Shown: positions 40,936 through 49,901, numbered from the stretch's first letter. The stretch: 64,000 nucleotides of DNA from Nonomuraea turcica (GCF_030718205.1 NZ_JAUZQF010000012.1:309031-373030), one strand, 5' to 3'. Numbers and translations are program-made. Notes: generated by a model not told the origin, from the sequence alone.

Positions 40936-41105
40936 GAAGGGACGAAGCCGGAACGGCTCCGCGGTACCACCCTTCTTGACCCCGCCCGCAGGGCGAGGCC
41001 CTCTTCATTTGATCTGCTGCCGGTTCTAATGAGCTCGCGAGAGCCGTTCTTCCGGCGGCTCCGGGGTGATATCCCTCACAGTCGGGCCCCATCAACGCCT
41101 TGCAG
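40936..41105 (-). promoter_or_regulatory. T-box riboswitch (tRNA-Ile) controlling ileS
   Basis: On the minus strand the T-box core GGTGGTACCGCG lies at 40971-40960. Its TGGT can pair with the ACCA end of uncharged tRNA. It is followed by the GGAGCC...GGCTTC helix of the antiterminator/antisequestrator. Upstream, the stem I specifier region reads GGATATCACC, with the isoleucine codon ATC at 41070-41068, then CCGGAGCCGCCGGAAGAACGG as in known actinobacterial ileS leaders. No T-run terminator follows, so control of translation initiation is the more likely mechanism. The remaining bases to 41372 hold the divergent promoters, with no gene seen. Confidence 0.93.
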
Positions 41106-41372
41106 TCTCAAACCATAACGCAGAGTGGAGGCAAAGGCTTCCAGGTTTCCCTGGTGAGGCCCTGCGGCGCCACCACAGCTGCCACCACTCCGGTACGGAA
41201 GGCGTAAACGGCAACAAAGTTGTGGGAATGGACGCCGCTGAGGAGGAGTTAGATGCGCGAGGCGGGATAGTACGCAGGAGGTAAACCGTCCGGCGGGTCG
41301 TTTGCCGTTCCGTTATCAGGATCCTAAGCTGCCCGCACCCTTAACGGCCTTGATCAGCAATGGAGGCACGCC

Positions 41373-41762
41373 ATGGCGGCAGTCACGCAGACCGCTACTC
41401 CTTCGATGTGGTCGGAGGAGGAGCTGGCTGAGGTACGCGGCACGCTCCAGTCGGAGATCGACGAGCTCAACGCCGACATTCTTCGCCATGAGACGGAGAT
41501 AGCCTCTGGAGACGTCACCCAGGGCGCCGGAGATGACCAGGCCGACGCCGGTGCGAAGACATATGAGCGCGAACGCGAGATCGCCCTTACCCTGAATGCG
41601 CGCGATCTGGTCGCGCAGAACGAACGTGCGATCGCCAGGATCGACGCGGGGACTTATGGAGTGTGCGAATCGTGCCACAAGCCGATCGGCAAGGAACGCC
41701 TTCAGGCGTTCCCGAGGGCGACGCTGTGCGTGGCCTGCAAGCAGAAGGAGGAGCGCCGGTAG
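41373..41762 (+). CDS. DksA/TraR-family zinc-finger protein
   Basis: A 129-residue protein with an N-terminal helical hairpin (EEELAEVRGTLQSEIDELNAD...) and a C-terminal four-Cys zinc finger, CESCHKPIGKERLQAFP then CVAC. Family members enter the RNA polymerase secondary channel, but many actinobacterial versions are uncharacterised. The conserved DxxDxA-like tip is only partly recognisable (DDQADAGAK). The ATG has GGAGG upstream. lspA starts within its 3' end, so the pair is coupled. The DksA-lspA-rluD order is typical of actinobacteria downstream of ileS. Confidence 0.9.
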   Translation: MAAVTQTATPSMWSEEELAEVRGTLQSEIDELNADILRHETEIASGDVTQGAGDDQADAGAKTYEREREIALTLNARDLVAQNERAIARIDAGTYGVCESCHKPIGKERLQAFPRATLCVACKQKEERR

Positions 41763-42316
41763 GCAGACCTCGGGGTCGTCTGTTCGCCGTCCTCATCGTG
41801 CTGGCGGCCGTCATCTACGCGGCCGACCTCATCACCAAGACGGTGATGCTGCGGACGCTTGAAGGCGAGGCGCCTCTGGTCGTCATCAAGGACGTCCTGC
41901 AGTTCCGGGTGATCTTCAACTCCGGTGCCGCGTTCAGCATCGGCACCGGGATGACCTTCGTCTTCACGCTGATCGCCGCGGCGGTGGTGGTGGCCATCGT
42001 CCGGACCGCGCGCAAGCTGGGCAGCCGCGCCTGGGCGGTCACGCTCGGCCTGCTGCTCGGCGGGGCGCTCGGCAACCTGACCGACCGGCTGCTGCGCTAC
42101 CCGTCGGGGTTCGGCCGGTCCACGCAGCTCCAGGGGCATGTCGTGGACTTCATCGAGGTGCTGCCCGGGCACTTTCCCATCATCGACTACTTCCCGGTCT
42201 TCAACATCGCCGACTCGGCGATCGTCTGCGGCGGCATCCTCGCGGTCATCCTGGCCTGGCGCAACGTGCAGATCGACGGCTCCAGGGAGACCAAGGAGGC
42301 GACGAAGGATGACTGA
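41726..42316 (+). CDS. lspA: Signal peptidase II
   Basis: A roughly 196-residue aspartic protease of the membrane that cleaves lipoprotein signal peptides after diacylglyceryl transfer. Four membrane helices are visible. Conserved blocks are the NSGAAFSIG motif, GGALGNLTDRLLR with the first catalytic Asp, and VDFIEVLP...YFPVFNIADSAIVCG with the second. The start is uncertain: GTG at 41726, inside the zinc-finger gene and behind GAGGG, is the only nearby start that keeps the whole first helix. The gene overlaps rluD by eight bases. Confidence 0.93.
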   Translation: MRGLQAEGGAPVGRPRGRLFAVLIVLAAVIYAADLITKTVMLRTLEGEAPLVVIKDVLQFRVIFNSGAAFSIGTGMTFVFTLIAAAVVVAIVRTARKLGSRAWAVTLGLLLGGALGNLTDRLLRYPSGFGRSTQLQGHVVDFIEVLPGHFPIIDYFPVFNIADSAIVCGGILAVILAWRNVQIDGSRETKEATKDD

Positions 42317-43238
42317 GCAGCGCAGCCTGCCCGTGCCCGACGGGCTCGAGGGCGAGCGGCTCGACGCCGCCCTCTCGCGGCTGTTCGGCTTCTCCCGCAC
42401 CCGCGCGGCCGAGTTGATCGGCGCGGGCGAGGTGCTGGTCGACGGCCGGCAGCCGGCCAAGTCCGACCGGGTGCACGCAGGCGCGTGGCTGGACGTGACC
42501 TTGCCGCCGCCGGTGACCACGCCCATGCCGGTGGCCGAGCCGGTGCCCGGCATGACGATCGTCTACGAGGACGACGACATCGTGGTGGTCAACAAGCCGA
42601 TCGGGGTGGCCGCCCACCCGACCGTCGGCTGGACGGGACCCACCGTGATCGGCGGGCTGCTCGGGGCCGGGCACACGATCGCCACCAGCGGCGCCGCCGA
42701 GCGCCAGGGCATCGTGCACCGCCTGGACGCCAACACCACCGGCGCGATGGCCGTGGCCAAGAGCGAGCACGCCTACTCGCGGCTCAAGCGCGCCTTCAAG
42801 GAGCGCACGGTCGACAAGCGTTATCACGCGCTCGTCCAGGGGCATCCCGACCCGTTCCGCGGCACCGTGGACGCGCCCATCGACCGGCACCCGTCAGGCG
42901 ACGGCCGTTTCGCGGTGGTGGCCGGCGGCAAGCCCTCCGTCACCCACTACGACACCGTCGAGGCGTTCCGCGCGGCCTCGCTGCTGGACATTAAGCTGGA
43001 GACCGGGCGTACCCACCAGATCAGGGTGCACATGGCGGCGCTGCGCCATCCGTGCGTCGGCGATCTGCTCTACGGCGCCGACCCGACGCTCGCCGCCCGG
43101 CTGGGGATCACCCGGCAGTGGTTGCACGCGGTCGCGCTCGGGTTCGAGCACCCGTCCACCGGGGAGTGGATGTCGTTCAGCACCGACTACCCGCAGGACC
43201 TGCAGAAGGCGCTCGACATCGTCCGCGACGAGTCCTGA
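42309..43238 (+). CDS. RluD-family 23S rRNA pseudouridine synthase
   Basis: A 309-residue enzyme with an N-terminal S4 RNA-binding domain (RLDAALSRLFGFSRTRAAELIGAGEVLVDG) and a pseudouridine synthase domain. The catalytic aspartate lies in GIVHRLDANTTGAM, and ETGRTHQIRVHMAALRHPCVGDLLYG is the family's conserved block. It is close to RluD, which modifies helix 69 of 23S rRNA, but the exact target cannot be read from sequence. The ATG at 42309 overlaps the lspA stop; the longer open frame upstream lies within lspA. It converges with the kinase operon with nine bases between stops. Confidence 0.93.
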   Translation: MTEQRSLPVPDGLEGERLDAALSRLFGFSRTRAAELIGAGEVLVDGRQPAKSDRVHAGAWLDVTLPPPVTTPMPVAEPVPGMTIVYEDDDIVVVNKPIGVAAHPTVGWTGPTVIGGLLGAGHTIATSGAAERQGIVHRLDANTTGAMAVAKSEHAYSRLKRAFKERTVDKRYHALVQGHPDPFRGTVDAPIDRHPSGDGRFAVVAGGKPSVTHYDTVEAFRAASLLDIKLETGRTHQIRVHMAALRHPCVGDLLYGADPTLAARLGITRQWLHAVALGFEHPSTGEWMSFSTDYPQDLQKALDIVRDES

Positions 43239-43247
43239 CCCCCGGCG

Positions 43248-44555
43248 TCAGCGGCCCTTCCCGGCCTTCTTCTTGTCCTTGTCCGACGCCCTGCCGTTGT
43301 CCGATCCTTCGACCGCGCCGGGTGTCTCGGCCGGCGTCTCCTCCTCGTCTTTCTCGTCCTGCTCGGACTTGGTGGGCGTCGGCTCCTCGGACTCGCTCTT
43401 CTTCTCGCGGCCGGGCGTCCTGGGCTGATCTCTCGTGGGAGGCGGTGTGCTCTGCGGCGCCGGCGGCTCGTACGTGGATTGCGGGGTGGTCTGCGTGACC
43501 GTCCCCGGCGCCTGCGACGACGGGGACGGGGTCGTCGTCGTGGTCACCACGACGGGCGTGGGCAGGGGAGTGCGCTGCGTGTCGTCCGGCCGGCTGGACC
43601 ACCAGGCCGCGCCGCCGGTGACGAGGCCGACCAGGAGCGCGCCCGCGCCGATCGCGGCCAGCGGCAGCCTGCGTCGCGGCCGTCCCGTGGCCCCCGTCGT
43701 GACGGTCGCGGGCACGGGACCCGTCTGTTCGGGGACGCCGCCCGCCAGGATCGCGGTCAGCCGCCGCTCGGCCTCCTCCTGCGTCATGCGCTCGGCCGGG
43801 TCCTTGCGCAGCAGCGCGTGCAGCACGGGGGCGAGCACGCCCGCCCGGGCCAGTGGCTCCGGCTCGGCGTGCATGACCGCGCCGAGCGTGGCCAGCGCGT
43901 TGTCCCGCTGGAACGGCGAGTGGCCCTCGACCGCCATGTACAGCGTCACGCCCAGCGACCACAGATCCGAGGCGGGCCTGGCCGAGCCGCCCGCCGCGCG
44001 TTCGGGCGCCATGAAGGCGGGGGTGCCGATGAGGACACCCGTCCTGGTGACGGGCGCCTCGTCCTCGGTGGTGGCGATGCCGAAGTCGGTCAGCACCGCC
44101 CGGCCGTCCTCGCTGAGCAGCACGTTGTCCGGTTTGACGTCGCGGTGCAGCACCCCGGCCGCGTGCGCCGCGCGCAGCGCCTCCAGCAGTTGCAGTCCTA
44201 AGTTCGCGGCTTCGAGGGGGGCCATCGGGCCCTCCTCGCGGATCAGCTCGCCCAGGGTGCGCGAACGTACGAGCTGCATGACGATCCACGGGTGACCGCG
44301 CTCCTCGATCACGTCATAGACGGTCGCCACGCCCGGGTGCGCCACCCGGCCAGCCGCCCTGGCCTCGCGGAACGTCCGCACCGAGAACACCTCGCGCTCG
44401 GGCCCCGACAGATCGGGCGGTGGCAGCACCTCCTTCACCGCGACGTCGCGGCCCAGCACCTCGTCGTGCGCCTGCCACACCGTGCCCATTCCGCCCTTGC
44501 CGATCGTCCTGAGCAGGCGATATCTCCCACCGATCGTCCCCGCTGAATCGGACAT
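43248..44555 (-). CDS. Membrane Ser/Thr protein kinase with charged extracellular tail
   Basis: A 435-residue PknB-type kinase with complete catalytic machinery: GKGGMGTVW loop, VAVKEV lysine, HRDVKPDN catalytic loop, DFG, and APE. One membrane segment (LPLAAIGAGALLVGLVTGGAAWW) separates the kinase from an extracytoplasmic tail of about 110 residues. The tail has no recognisable sensor domain: it is Thr/Pro-rich, then Lys/Glu/Asp-rich (KKSESEEPTPTKSEQ). It is the last gene of a six-gene minus-strand operon and starts nine bases after azlD. Confidence 0.93.
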   Translation of the reverse strand: MSDSAGTIGGRYRLLRTIGKGGMGTVWQAHDEVLGRDVAVKEVLPPPDLSGPEREVFSVRTFREARAAGRVAHPGVATVYDVIEERGHPWIVMQLVRSRTLGELIREEGPMAPLEAANLGLQLLEALRAAHAAGVLHRDVKPDNVLLSEDGRAVLTDFGIATTEDEAPVTRTGVLIGTPAFMAPERAAGGSARPASDLWSLGVTLYMAVEGHSPFQRDNALATLGAVMHAEPEPLARAGVLAPVLHALLRKDPAERMTQEEAERRLTAILAGGVPEQTGPVPATVTTGATGRPRRRLPLAAIGAGALLVGLVTGGAAWWSSRPDDTQRTPLPTPVVVTTTTTPSPSSQAPGTVTQTTPQSTYEPPAPQSTPPPTRDQPRTPGREKKSESEEPTPTKSEQDEKDEEETPAETPGAVEGSDNGRASDKDKKKAGKGR

Positions 44556-44564
44556 GCACGGCGA

Positions 44565-44876
44565 CTACCCCAGAAGAATCCGGGCAAGCGCGGTGACGAC
44601 CGCCGCCGCGGCCAGAACGACGAGGAAAGGCGCCCTGAGCAGCAGCGCCACCGCGGCGGCGCCGAGCCCGGCCGTGCGGGCCGCATCGAAGCGCAGCCCG
44701 CCCGCCTCCGTGAACACCTGCACCGCGATCAGCGCCGCCAGCAGCGCCACCGGCACCAGTTCGGCGAACCGGCGCACCGCCGGATGGTCGAGCACCCGCC
44801 GCGGCGCCGCCAGCCCGGCCAGCTTGAGCGCGTAGCAGCCGGCGCAGACCGCGGCGATCGCCCACCACAGCGTCAT
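44565..44876 (-). CDS. azlD: AzlD-family branched-chain amino acid exporter subunit
   Basis: A 103-residue protein with about four hydrophobic segments (WWAIAAVCAGCYALKLAGL, LVPVALLAALIAVQVF and the C-terminal LVVLAAAAVVTALARI). It is the small subunit of AzlCD, which exports branched-chain amino acids. AALIAVQ and RAPFLVVLAAA fit the family. The ATG overlaps the azlC stop as ATGA. Confidence 0.9.
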   Translation of the reverse strand: MTLWWAIAAVCAGCYALKLAGLAAPRRVLDHPAVRRFAELVPVALLAALIAVQVFTEAGGLRFDAARTAGLGAAAVALLLRAPFLVVLAAAAVVTALARILLG

Positions 44877-45535
44877 CGGGCCATCACCGCCAGCACGGCA
44901 GCGGCCGACAGCAGCACCGGCACGCCGGGTGGCAGGAACGGGGTCGCGCACAGCGCGATCGCCGCCGCGACCGCGGCCAGCAGGCGCAGCTCCTTGCTCG
45001 CCGCCAGCCGGGGCCACAGGATGGCCAGGAACGCGGCCGGGCCCACCGCGTCCAGCCCCAGCACCCCCGGGTCGCCCAGGAACGACGTGCCGTAGGCCCC
45101 CGCCAGCGTGCAGAGGTTCCAGGTGATGTAGAGACTGGCGAACGTGGCCGTGAAACCGGCGCGCGCCGCCCCCTCGTCCGGCTGGGCGAGCGCCACGGCC
45201 GTGGTCTCGTCGATCACGCCGTGCGCGGCCAGCAGCCTGCGCGGGCCGCGCACCCGCAGCAGGTCGGCCAGGCGCAGGCCGTACAGCGTGTTGCGGCCGC
45301 CGAGCAGCAGCGCCCCCGCGGTGGCGGCCACCAGGTCGCCGCCCGCGCCAACCGCCCCGGTCAGGGCGAACTGTGAGGCGCCCGTGAAGGTCAGCAGGCT
45401 CAGCACGCACGCCTGCGGCACGGTCAGTCCGGCGATGATCGCGGCGGCCCCGAAGGCGAGCCCCGACAGCCCCACGGCCACGCCCACGCCCAGACCGTCC
45501 CGCACGGCGGCGGAACGATGTGTTGTCTGATCCAT
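44873..45535 (-). CDS. azlC: AzlC-family branched-chain amino acid exporter subunit
   Basis: A 220-residue polytopic membrane protein. LSGLAFGAAAIIAGLTVPQACVLSLLTFTGASQFALTGAV holds the family signature (the F-x-G-A-S-Q-F block), and HGVIDETTAVA is also conserved. With AzlD it should export branched-chain amino acids and analogues. The ATG at 45535 precedes the first helix by about 20 residues. It lies 10 bases after the AraC-type gene, which is a plausible regulator. Confidence 0.92.
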   Translation of the reverse strand: MDQTTHRSAAVRDGLGVGVAVGLSGLAFGAAAIIAGLTVPQACVLSLLTFTGASQFALTGAVGAGGDLVAATAGALLLGGRNTLYGLRLADLLRVRGPRRLLAAHGVIDETTAVALAQPDEGAARAGFTATFASLYITWNLCTLAGAYGTSFLGDPGVLGLDAVGPAAFLAILWPRLAASKELRLLAAVAAAIALCATPFLPPGVPVLLSAAAVLAVMAR

Positions 45536-45545
45536 GGGCGAGAGG

Positions 45546-46388
45546 CTAGGCGGTGGGTGAATCGCCAGTCTTGTACGTTCCTGCGGCGCGCTGGTATGCG
45601 GCGGGCGGTACGCCCACAATGCGGCGGAAATGACGGGTCAGGTGGGCCTGGTCGGTGAAGCCCACCTCGGCGGCCACCCGCGCCGGCCGCATCCCCGACT
45701 CGAGAAGGTGACGCGCCCGGCGGACCCGCAGCGAGGTCAGGTAGGCGTGCGGCGGCAGCCCCGTCGCGTCCTTGAACGCCCGCAGCAACGCGAACGGCCG
45801 CGCTCCCACCGCGCCGGCCAGATCCTCCAGCGTCGGCGGATCCACCAGGCTCTCGTGCAGCAGGTCGCGGGCCTCCCGCACGGCCCGCCCACCCCCGCCG
45901 GGCAGCGCCGCGGCCGGCCGCGGCGCGGCGTGGCGCAGCAGCAGCCGGGCGAACAACGTGCGGCTCAGGGTCGAGGCGGCCAGCGCGTCACCGCGCTCGG
46001 CCGCCGCATGCGCCCTGCCGAGCAGCGCCGCCACCGGGTCGTCACGCACCACCTGATCGGGGAAGTGCGGCGTCCCGTGCGGCGCGCCCAGCTCGGCCGC
46101 GATCTCGGCCAGCGCGTCGATGGATGGGTAGAGCATGCGGTACGACCACCCGCCGGGCACGCCGGCCTGACCGGTGTGCACGGCGTCCGGGTTGACCAGC
46201 ACCAGGTCGCCCGCGCCCGCCCGGTGGGTGACGCCCCGGTAGTCGAACTCCTCGACGCCCGTGACGATGAGGCCGATCGCGTAGCCGTCGTGCACGTGCC
46301 GGGAGAAGCGGTGGGTGACGTAGCGGGCCTTGAGCAGGTCCGTCTCCGGCACCGCCGGGTGCCGGAAGAAATGCGCCTGCTCTTTCAC
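45546..46388 (-). CDS. AraC-family transcriptional regulator
   Basis: A 280-residue regulator with an N-terminal cupin-like ligand domain (RHVHDGYAIGLIVTGVEEFDYRG, AGDLVLVNPDAVHTG) and a C-terminal double helix-turn-helix (LEDLAGAVGARPFALLRAFKDATG, RPARVAAEVGFTDQAHLTRHFR). AraC genes next to azlCD are common and may sense amino acids, but the ligand is unknown. The GTG at 46388 overlaps the upstream kinase stop (GTGA), so it is translated from the kinase mRNA. Confidence 0.92.
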   Translation of the reverse strand: MKEQAHFFRHPAVPETDLLKARYVTHRFSRHVHDGYAIGLIVTGVEEFDYRGVTHRAGAGDLVLVNPDAVHTGQAGVPGGWSYRMLYPSIDALAEIAAELGAPHGTPHFPDQVVRDDPVAALLGRAHAAAERGDALAASTLSRTLFARLLLRHAAPRPAAALPGGGGRAVREARDLLHESLVDPPTLEDLAGAVGARPFALLRAFKDATGLPPHAYLTSLRVRRARHLLESGMRPARVAAEVGFTDQAHLTRHFRRIVGVPPAAYQRAAGTYKTGDSPTA

Positions 46389-47947
46389 AGCGATTTGAAG
46401 GTCCTGGCGAACTTGGTGAAGTAGTGCTTGTCCTGGGCCCAGCGGGCGTCCGTGGTATCCCAGTACAGCGCGAAGGGGCGGCCGTCGCCGGTGTGGAAGC
46501 CGCGGTTGATCACGTGGATCAGCTGCTTGTCGCGGATCCGGGTGAACTCCCAGTCCGCGGCCGCGCGGCCGCGGTAGCGCAGCAGGGTGATGCCGATGCG
46601 GGTGTATCCCTGGAACTCGCCCTTGGCCAGGATCTCCTTCTCCAAGGCGAGCCAGGCCTGCTCCGGGCTCTTCCAGGAAACCTCGGGGGTGGTCCACTCC
46701 ACGATCATCATCCCCGGGGAGCCGGGCCCCTTGAAGGAGATGCTGTCCCTGGTGGGGTGTTTCGTGGCCCGCCACCCCTCGGGTATCGCGATCGAGAACC
46801 GGCCGGCCGGGCTGGTGAACGTCCGCCATCCGGCCGGCAGCGTCTGGGCGGGCGTGGGCGCCGGGCCTGACGTGCTCGTGGAGGGAGCGGCCGTCGGGGT
46901 CGGGGTCGGGGTCGGGGTTGTCCTGCTGGTGTAGAGCAGCGTGCCGCCCGTGCCCACGGCGGCCGCCACTGCCACGGCGGGCAGCGTGACCCACAGCGTC
47001 CTGCCGCGGCGAGACCGCTCCCGGACGGCCGCCGGCCGCTCGCCCGCGGTCGGGTATGCCTGGGCCTCGCTCGTCGGGTGCCCCGGGCCGCCGGCGGGCG
47101 CCGGGCGCATCCCCTGCGTGGCCGTCGCCTGGCGCGGGTCGCCGGGGGCGTTGATCGCGGCCTCGTGCAGCAGCAGGGCGGCCTCCTCGGCCGGCATCCG
47201 CGTGCCCGGGTCCCGGCGCAGCAACCCCATGATCACCGGTGTGAGCGTCCCGGCCCGCGCCGGCGGCTCGGGCTCGTCCCGCAGCACCGCCGCGACCGTC
47301 GCCGCCCACGAGTCACGCTTGAACGGCGGCTCGCCCTCGACCGCCGCGTACAACGTCGCGCCCAGCGACCACAGATCGGACTCCGGCCTGGCCGGCTCGC
47401 CATTGAGGCGCTCGGGCGGCATGTAGGCGGGCGTGCCCACCAGCCCGCCGCTCGCGGTCAGCCCTGCCTCCGCCTCCAGCGAGGCGATGCCGAAGTCGGT
47501 CAGCACGACCCTGCCGTCGTCGGCCAGGAGCACGTTTTCCGGCTTCACGTCGCGGTGCAGCACCCCGGTGGCGTGCGCGGCCCGCAGGGCGTCCAGCACC
47601 CGGCCGCCGATCATCGCGACCTGCCCGGGCCGCAGCGGACCCTCCTCGCGCACCACCTGCGCCAGCGAGCGGGAGCGGACGAGCTGCATGACGATCCACG
47701 GGCGGCCGTCCTGCTCCACGACGTCGTGGATGACGACCACCGAGGGGTGGTCGAGGCGGCCCGCCGCCCTGGCCTCCCTGATGGTCCGGCGATTGAGCTC
47801 GGCCCGCTTGGCCTCGCCGACGCCCGCGTAGCGGACCTCCTTGATCGCCACGGTGCGGTCGAGCAGCTCGTCGTAGGCACGCCAGACCACGCCCATGCCG
47901 CCCTCTCCGAGCGGCTCGATGAGCCTGTAGCGGTTGCTGACCTGCAC
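46385..47947 (-). CDS. Membrane Ser/Thr protein kinase with extracellular GW domain
   Basis: A 520-residue active-type kinase (GEGGMGVVW, VAIKEV, HRDVKPEN, DFG, PPE) with one membrane helix (LWVTLPAVAVAAAVGTGGTLLY), a Thr/Pro-rich stalk and an extracytoplasmic domain of about 150 residues. That domain begins AGWRTFTSPAGRFSIAIPEGW and includes AAADWEFTRIRDK and NRGFHTGDGRPFALYW. The same domain recurs in the kinase encoded just upstream, which points to tandem duplication. I do not recognise its ligand. The gene starts nine bases after the upstream kinase and overlaps the AraC gene. Confidence 0.93.
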   Translation of the reverse strand: MQVSNRYRLIEPLGEGGMGVVWRAYDELLDRTVAIKEVRYAGVGEAKRAELNRRTIREARAAGRLDHPSVVVIHDVVEQDGRPWIVMQLVRSRSLAQVVREEGPLRPGQVAMIGGRVLDALRAAHATGVLHRDVKPENVLLADDGRVVLTDFGIASLEAEAGLTASGGLVGTPAYMPPERLNGEPARPESDLWSLGATLYAAVEGEPPFKRDSWAATVAAVLRDEPEPPARAGTLTPVIMGLLRRDPGTRMPAEEAALLLHEAAINAPGDPRQATATQGMRPAPAGGPGHPTSEAQAYPTAGERPAAVRERSRRGRTLWVTLPAVAVAAAVGTGGTLLYTSRTTPTPTPTPTAAPSTSTSGPAPTPAQTLPAGWRTFTSPAGRFSIAIPEGWRATKHPTRDSISFKGPGSPGMMIVEWTTPEVSWKSPEQAWLALEKEILAKGEFQGYTRIGITLLRYRGRAAADWEFTRIRDKQLIHVINRGFHTGDGRPFALYWDTTDARWAQDKHYFTKFARTFKSL

Positions 47948-47956
47948 GTCGAAAGT

Positions 47957-49768
47957 TTACTTGGCCGGGACGAACGTCGCGGTGAACCCCTCGAAGAGGT
48001 GGTAGTCGTCCTTCCAGTGGCTGTTCAGCGTGTGCCAGTAGATGGCGTAGGCCCGCCCGTTGTCGGTGACGAAGCCCCGGTTGCGCACGCGGGTCTTGCC
48101 GGTGTTGGTGTTCCAGGTGAAGTCCCAGTCGGCGGCCGCCTTCATGTAGTCGACCTTCTTGATGTCGAGCAACTTGTAGCCGCCGAAGTTGTTCTTGAGC
48201 GAGGGTTCCTGCTTCTTCCAGTCCTTGTACGGGTCCGTCCCCGGGTTCGCGGCCTCCTCGATCATGAGGTACGCGTTCGGCGCCGCCCCCGGGCCCCTGA
48301 ACTTGACCTGCCTGCCGCCGCGGGTCAACACGTCCCAGCCCTTGGGCAGCCCGATGGAGAAACCCATCTTCTTGTCCTTGTACATCTTCCAGCCGGCGGG
48401 CAGCGGGTCGGCCGACTTGGTCGGGCTGGGGCTCGGGCTGGGACTGGCGGTGGCGGACGGGCTCGGCGACGCGGACGGCGCCGTCGAAGGCGGCTGGGAC
48501 GCGTCCGGCGAGGCCTGCGAGGCTGTCGCGGTGACCGGGGCGGCCTGCTGCGACCTGCCGGGGTCCGGCGTGCTGTCCTCGGGAGCCGAGCGCAGGCCAA
48601 GGTAGCCGCCCACACCGGCGACGAGCACGACCGCCACGGCCGCCGCGATGATCGGTCCGGGGCGCCGCGGGTCGGGCCGGCCCGCGTCGACCGTGGACTC
48701 GGCGGGCGGGTTCGGGCCCGCGGTCGCCGGGGTGAGCCGCGCGCCGGTCTCGGGCACGGCCGCCGGGGCGGGGGTGAGGGCGAGGTTGGGGTCGGTCGGG
48801 GTGTCGTCCTCGGCCGGTTCCTGGCGCGAGGGGGATTGGTAGGGCTGTTTGCGCGGCTTGGCCGGGACGGCCGCCTTACGCGGCTTGGCCGCGGTCGGCA
48901 CCTCCAGGTGCTGAGCCGCGGGGAACGGCGCGGTCGGCGGCGGGCTCGACTGCGCGATGGCCCCGCGCAGGAGGCGCGTCGCCTCCTCGTGCGTGAGCCG
49001 CTGCACCGGCTCCTTGCGCAGCAACCCGCTGATCACCTCGGTCAGCGGGCCGGCGTTCCGTGCGGGATCCGGCTCGTCGGTCAGTACGGCGTGCATGGTC
49101 GCCAGGGCCATGCCCCGCTCGTGCGGCGAGCGGCCCTCCACGGCCGTGTACAGCGTGGCGCCCAGCGACCACAGGTCCGACTCACGCCGTGCGGGCAGGC
49201 CCTTGAGCCGCTCGGGCGCGATGAACGCCGGCGTGCCCGCCAGCCCCGTCACGGTCAGCTGCGTCTCGGTCTCCAAGGTGGCGATGCCGAAGTCGGTGAG
49301 CACGACCCTGCCGTCGTCGGCCAGCAGCACGTTTTCCGGCTTGACGTCACGGTGCAGCACGCCCGCCTCGTGGGCGCGGTGCAGCGCGTCCAGCACCGCC
49401 AGGCCGATCTCGGCCACCCGCTTGTGCGGCAGCGGCCCGTCCTGCTTGATCACGGCGCCCAGCGACCGCGACTGGACGAGCTGCATGACGATCCAGGGAC
49501 GGCCGTCCTCCTCGATCACGTCGTGCACGACGATCACGTTCGGATGCTCGAATCTGGCCGCCGCCCTCGCCTCGCGCATCGTGCGCCGGTTCAGGAGCTG
49601 CACTTCCTCGCCCAAGGCGGCCGCGTATCTGACCTCCTTGACGGCGACGGTGCGGTCAAGGAGCTCGTCGTGGGCGCGCCAGACGATGCCCATCCCGCCC
49701 CTGCCGATGGGTTCCTGCAGCTGGTAGCGGCCGGCGATGCGACGTCCGTCCTGCTTCCGATCCGACAT
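47957..49768 (-). CDS. Membrane Ser/Thr protein kinase with extracellular GW domain
   Basis: A 603-residue kinase, first of the six-gene operon. Catalytic motifs are complete (GRGGMGIVW, VAVKEV, HRDVKPEN, DFG, APE). A long Pro/Ala/Lys-rich juxtamembrane region precedes the membrane helix (PIIAAAVAVVLVAGVGGYLGL). A Ser/Pro-rich stalk leads to an extracytoplasmic domain (AGWKMYKDKKMGFSIGLPKGW ... AAADWDFTWNTNTGK ... NRGFVTDNGRAYAIYW) homologous to that of the next kinase. The ATG at 49768 was preferred over a TTG at 49780, which would abut the GGGAGGG site. Confidence 0.93.
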   Translation of the reverse strand: MSDRKQDGRRIAGRYQLQEPIGRGGMGIVWRAHDELLDRTVAVKEVRYAAALGEEVQLLNRRTMREARAAARFEHPNVIVVHDVIEEDGRPWIVMQLVQSRSLGAVIKQDGPLPHKRVAEIGLAVLDALHRAHEAGVLHRDVKPENVLLADDGRVVLTDFGIATLETETQLTVTGLAGTPAFIAPERLKGLPARRESDLWSLGATLYTAVEGRSPHERGMALATMHAVLTDEPDPARNAGPLTEVISGLLRKEPVQRLTHEEATRLLRGAIAQSSPPPTAPFPAAQHLEVPTAAKPRKAAVPAKPRKQPYQSPSRQEPAEDDTPTDPNLALTPAPAAVPETGARLTPATAGPNPPAESTVDAGRPDPRRPGPIIAAAVAVVLVAGVGGYLGLRSAPEDSTPDPGRSQQAAPVTATASQASPDASQPPSTAPSASPSPSATASPSPSPSPTKSADPLPAGWKMYKDKKMGFSIGLPKGWDVLTRGGRQVKFRGPGAAPNAYLMIEEAANPGTDPYKDWKKQEPSLKNNFGGYKLLDIKKVDYMKAAADWDFTWNTNTGKTRVRNRGFVTDNGRAYAIYWHTLNSHWKDDYHLFEGFTATFVPAK

Positions 49769-49901
49769 CAACGGCCTCAAACCCTCCCTCTAGGCCAAGA
49801 AATACTCCCATAGCGAGGGATCAACGGCGACTCGCCGGAAGGTCAGTCCGCCATATGAGAACGAGCGTCCAGCAGGTGGAGGGGTGGGGTAGGGTCTGAA
49901 T
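49769..49901. promoter_or_regulatory. Divergent promoter region, kinase operon / chorismate mutase leader
   Basis: About 130 bases separate the start of the kinase operon (minus) from the leader peptide (plus). Both transcripts must start here. I could not assign convincing -35/-10 pairs; purine-rich GGTGGAGGGGTGGGGTAGGG at 49875-49894 contains the leader's ribosome-binding site. Confidence 0.4.
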
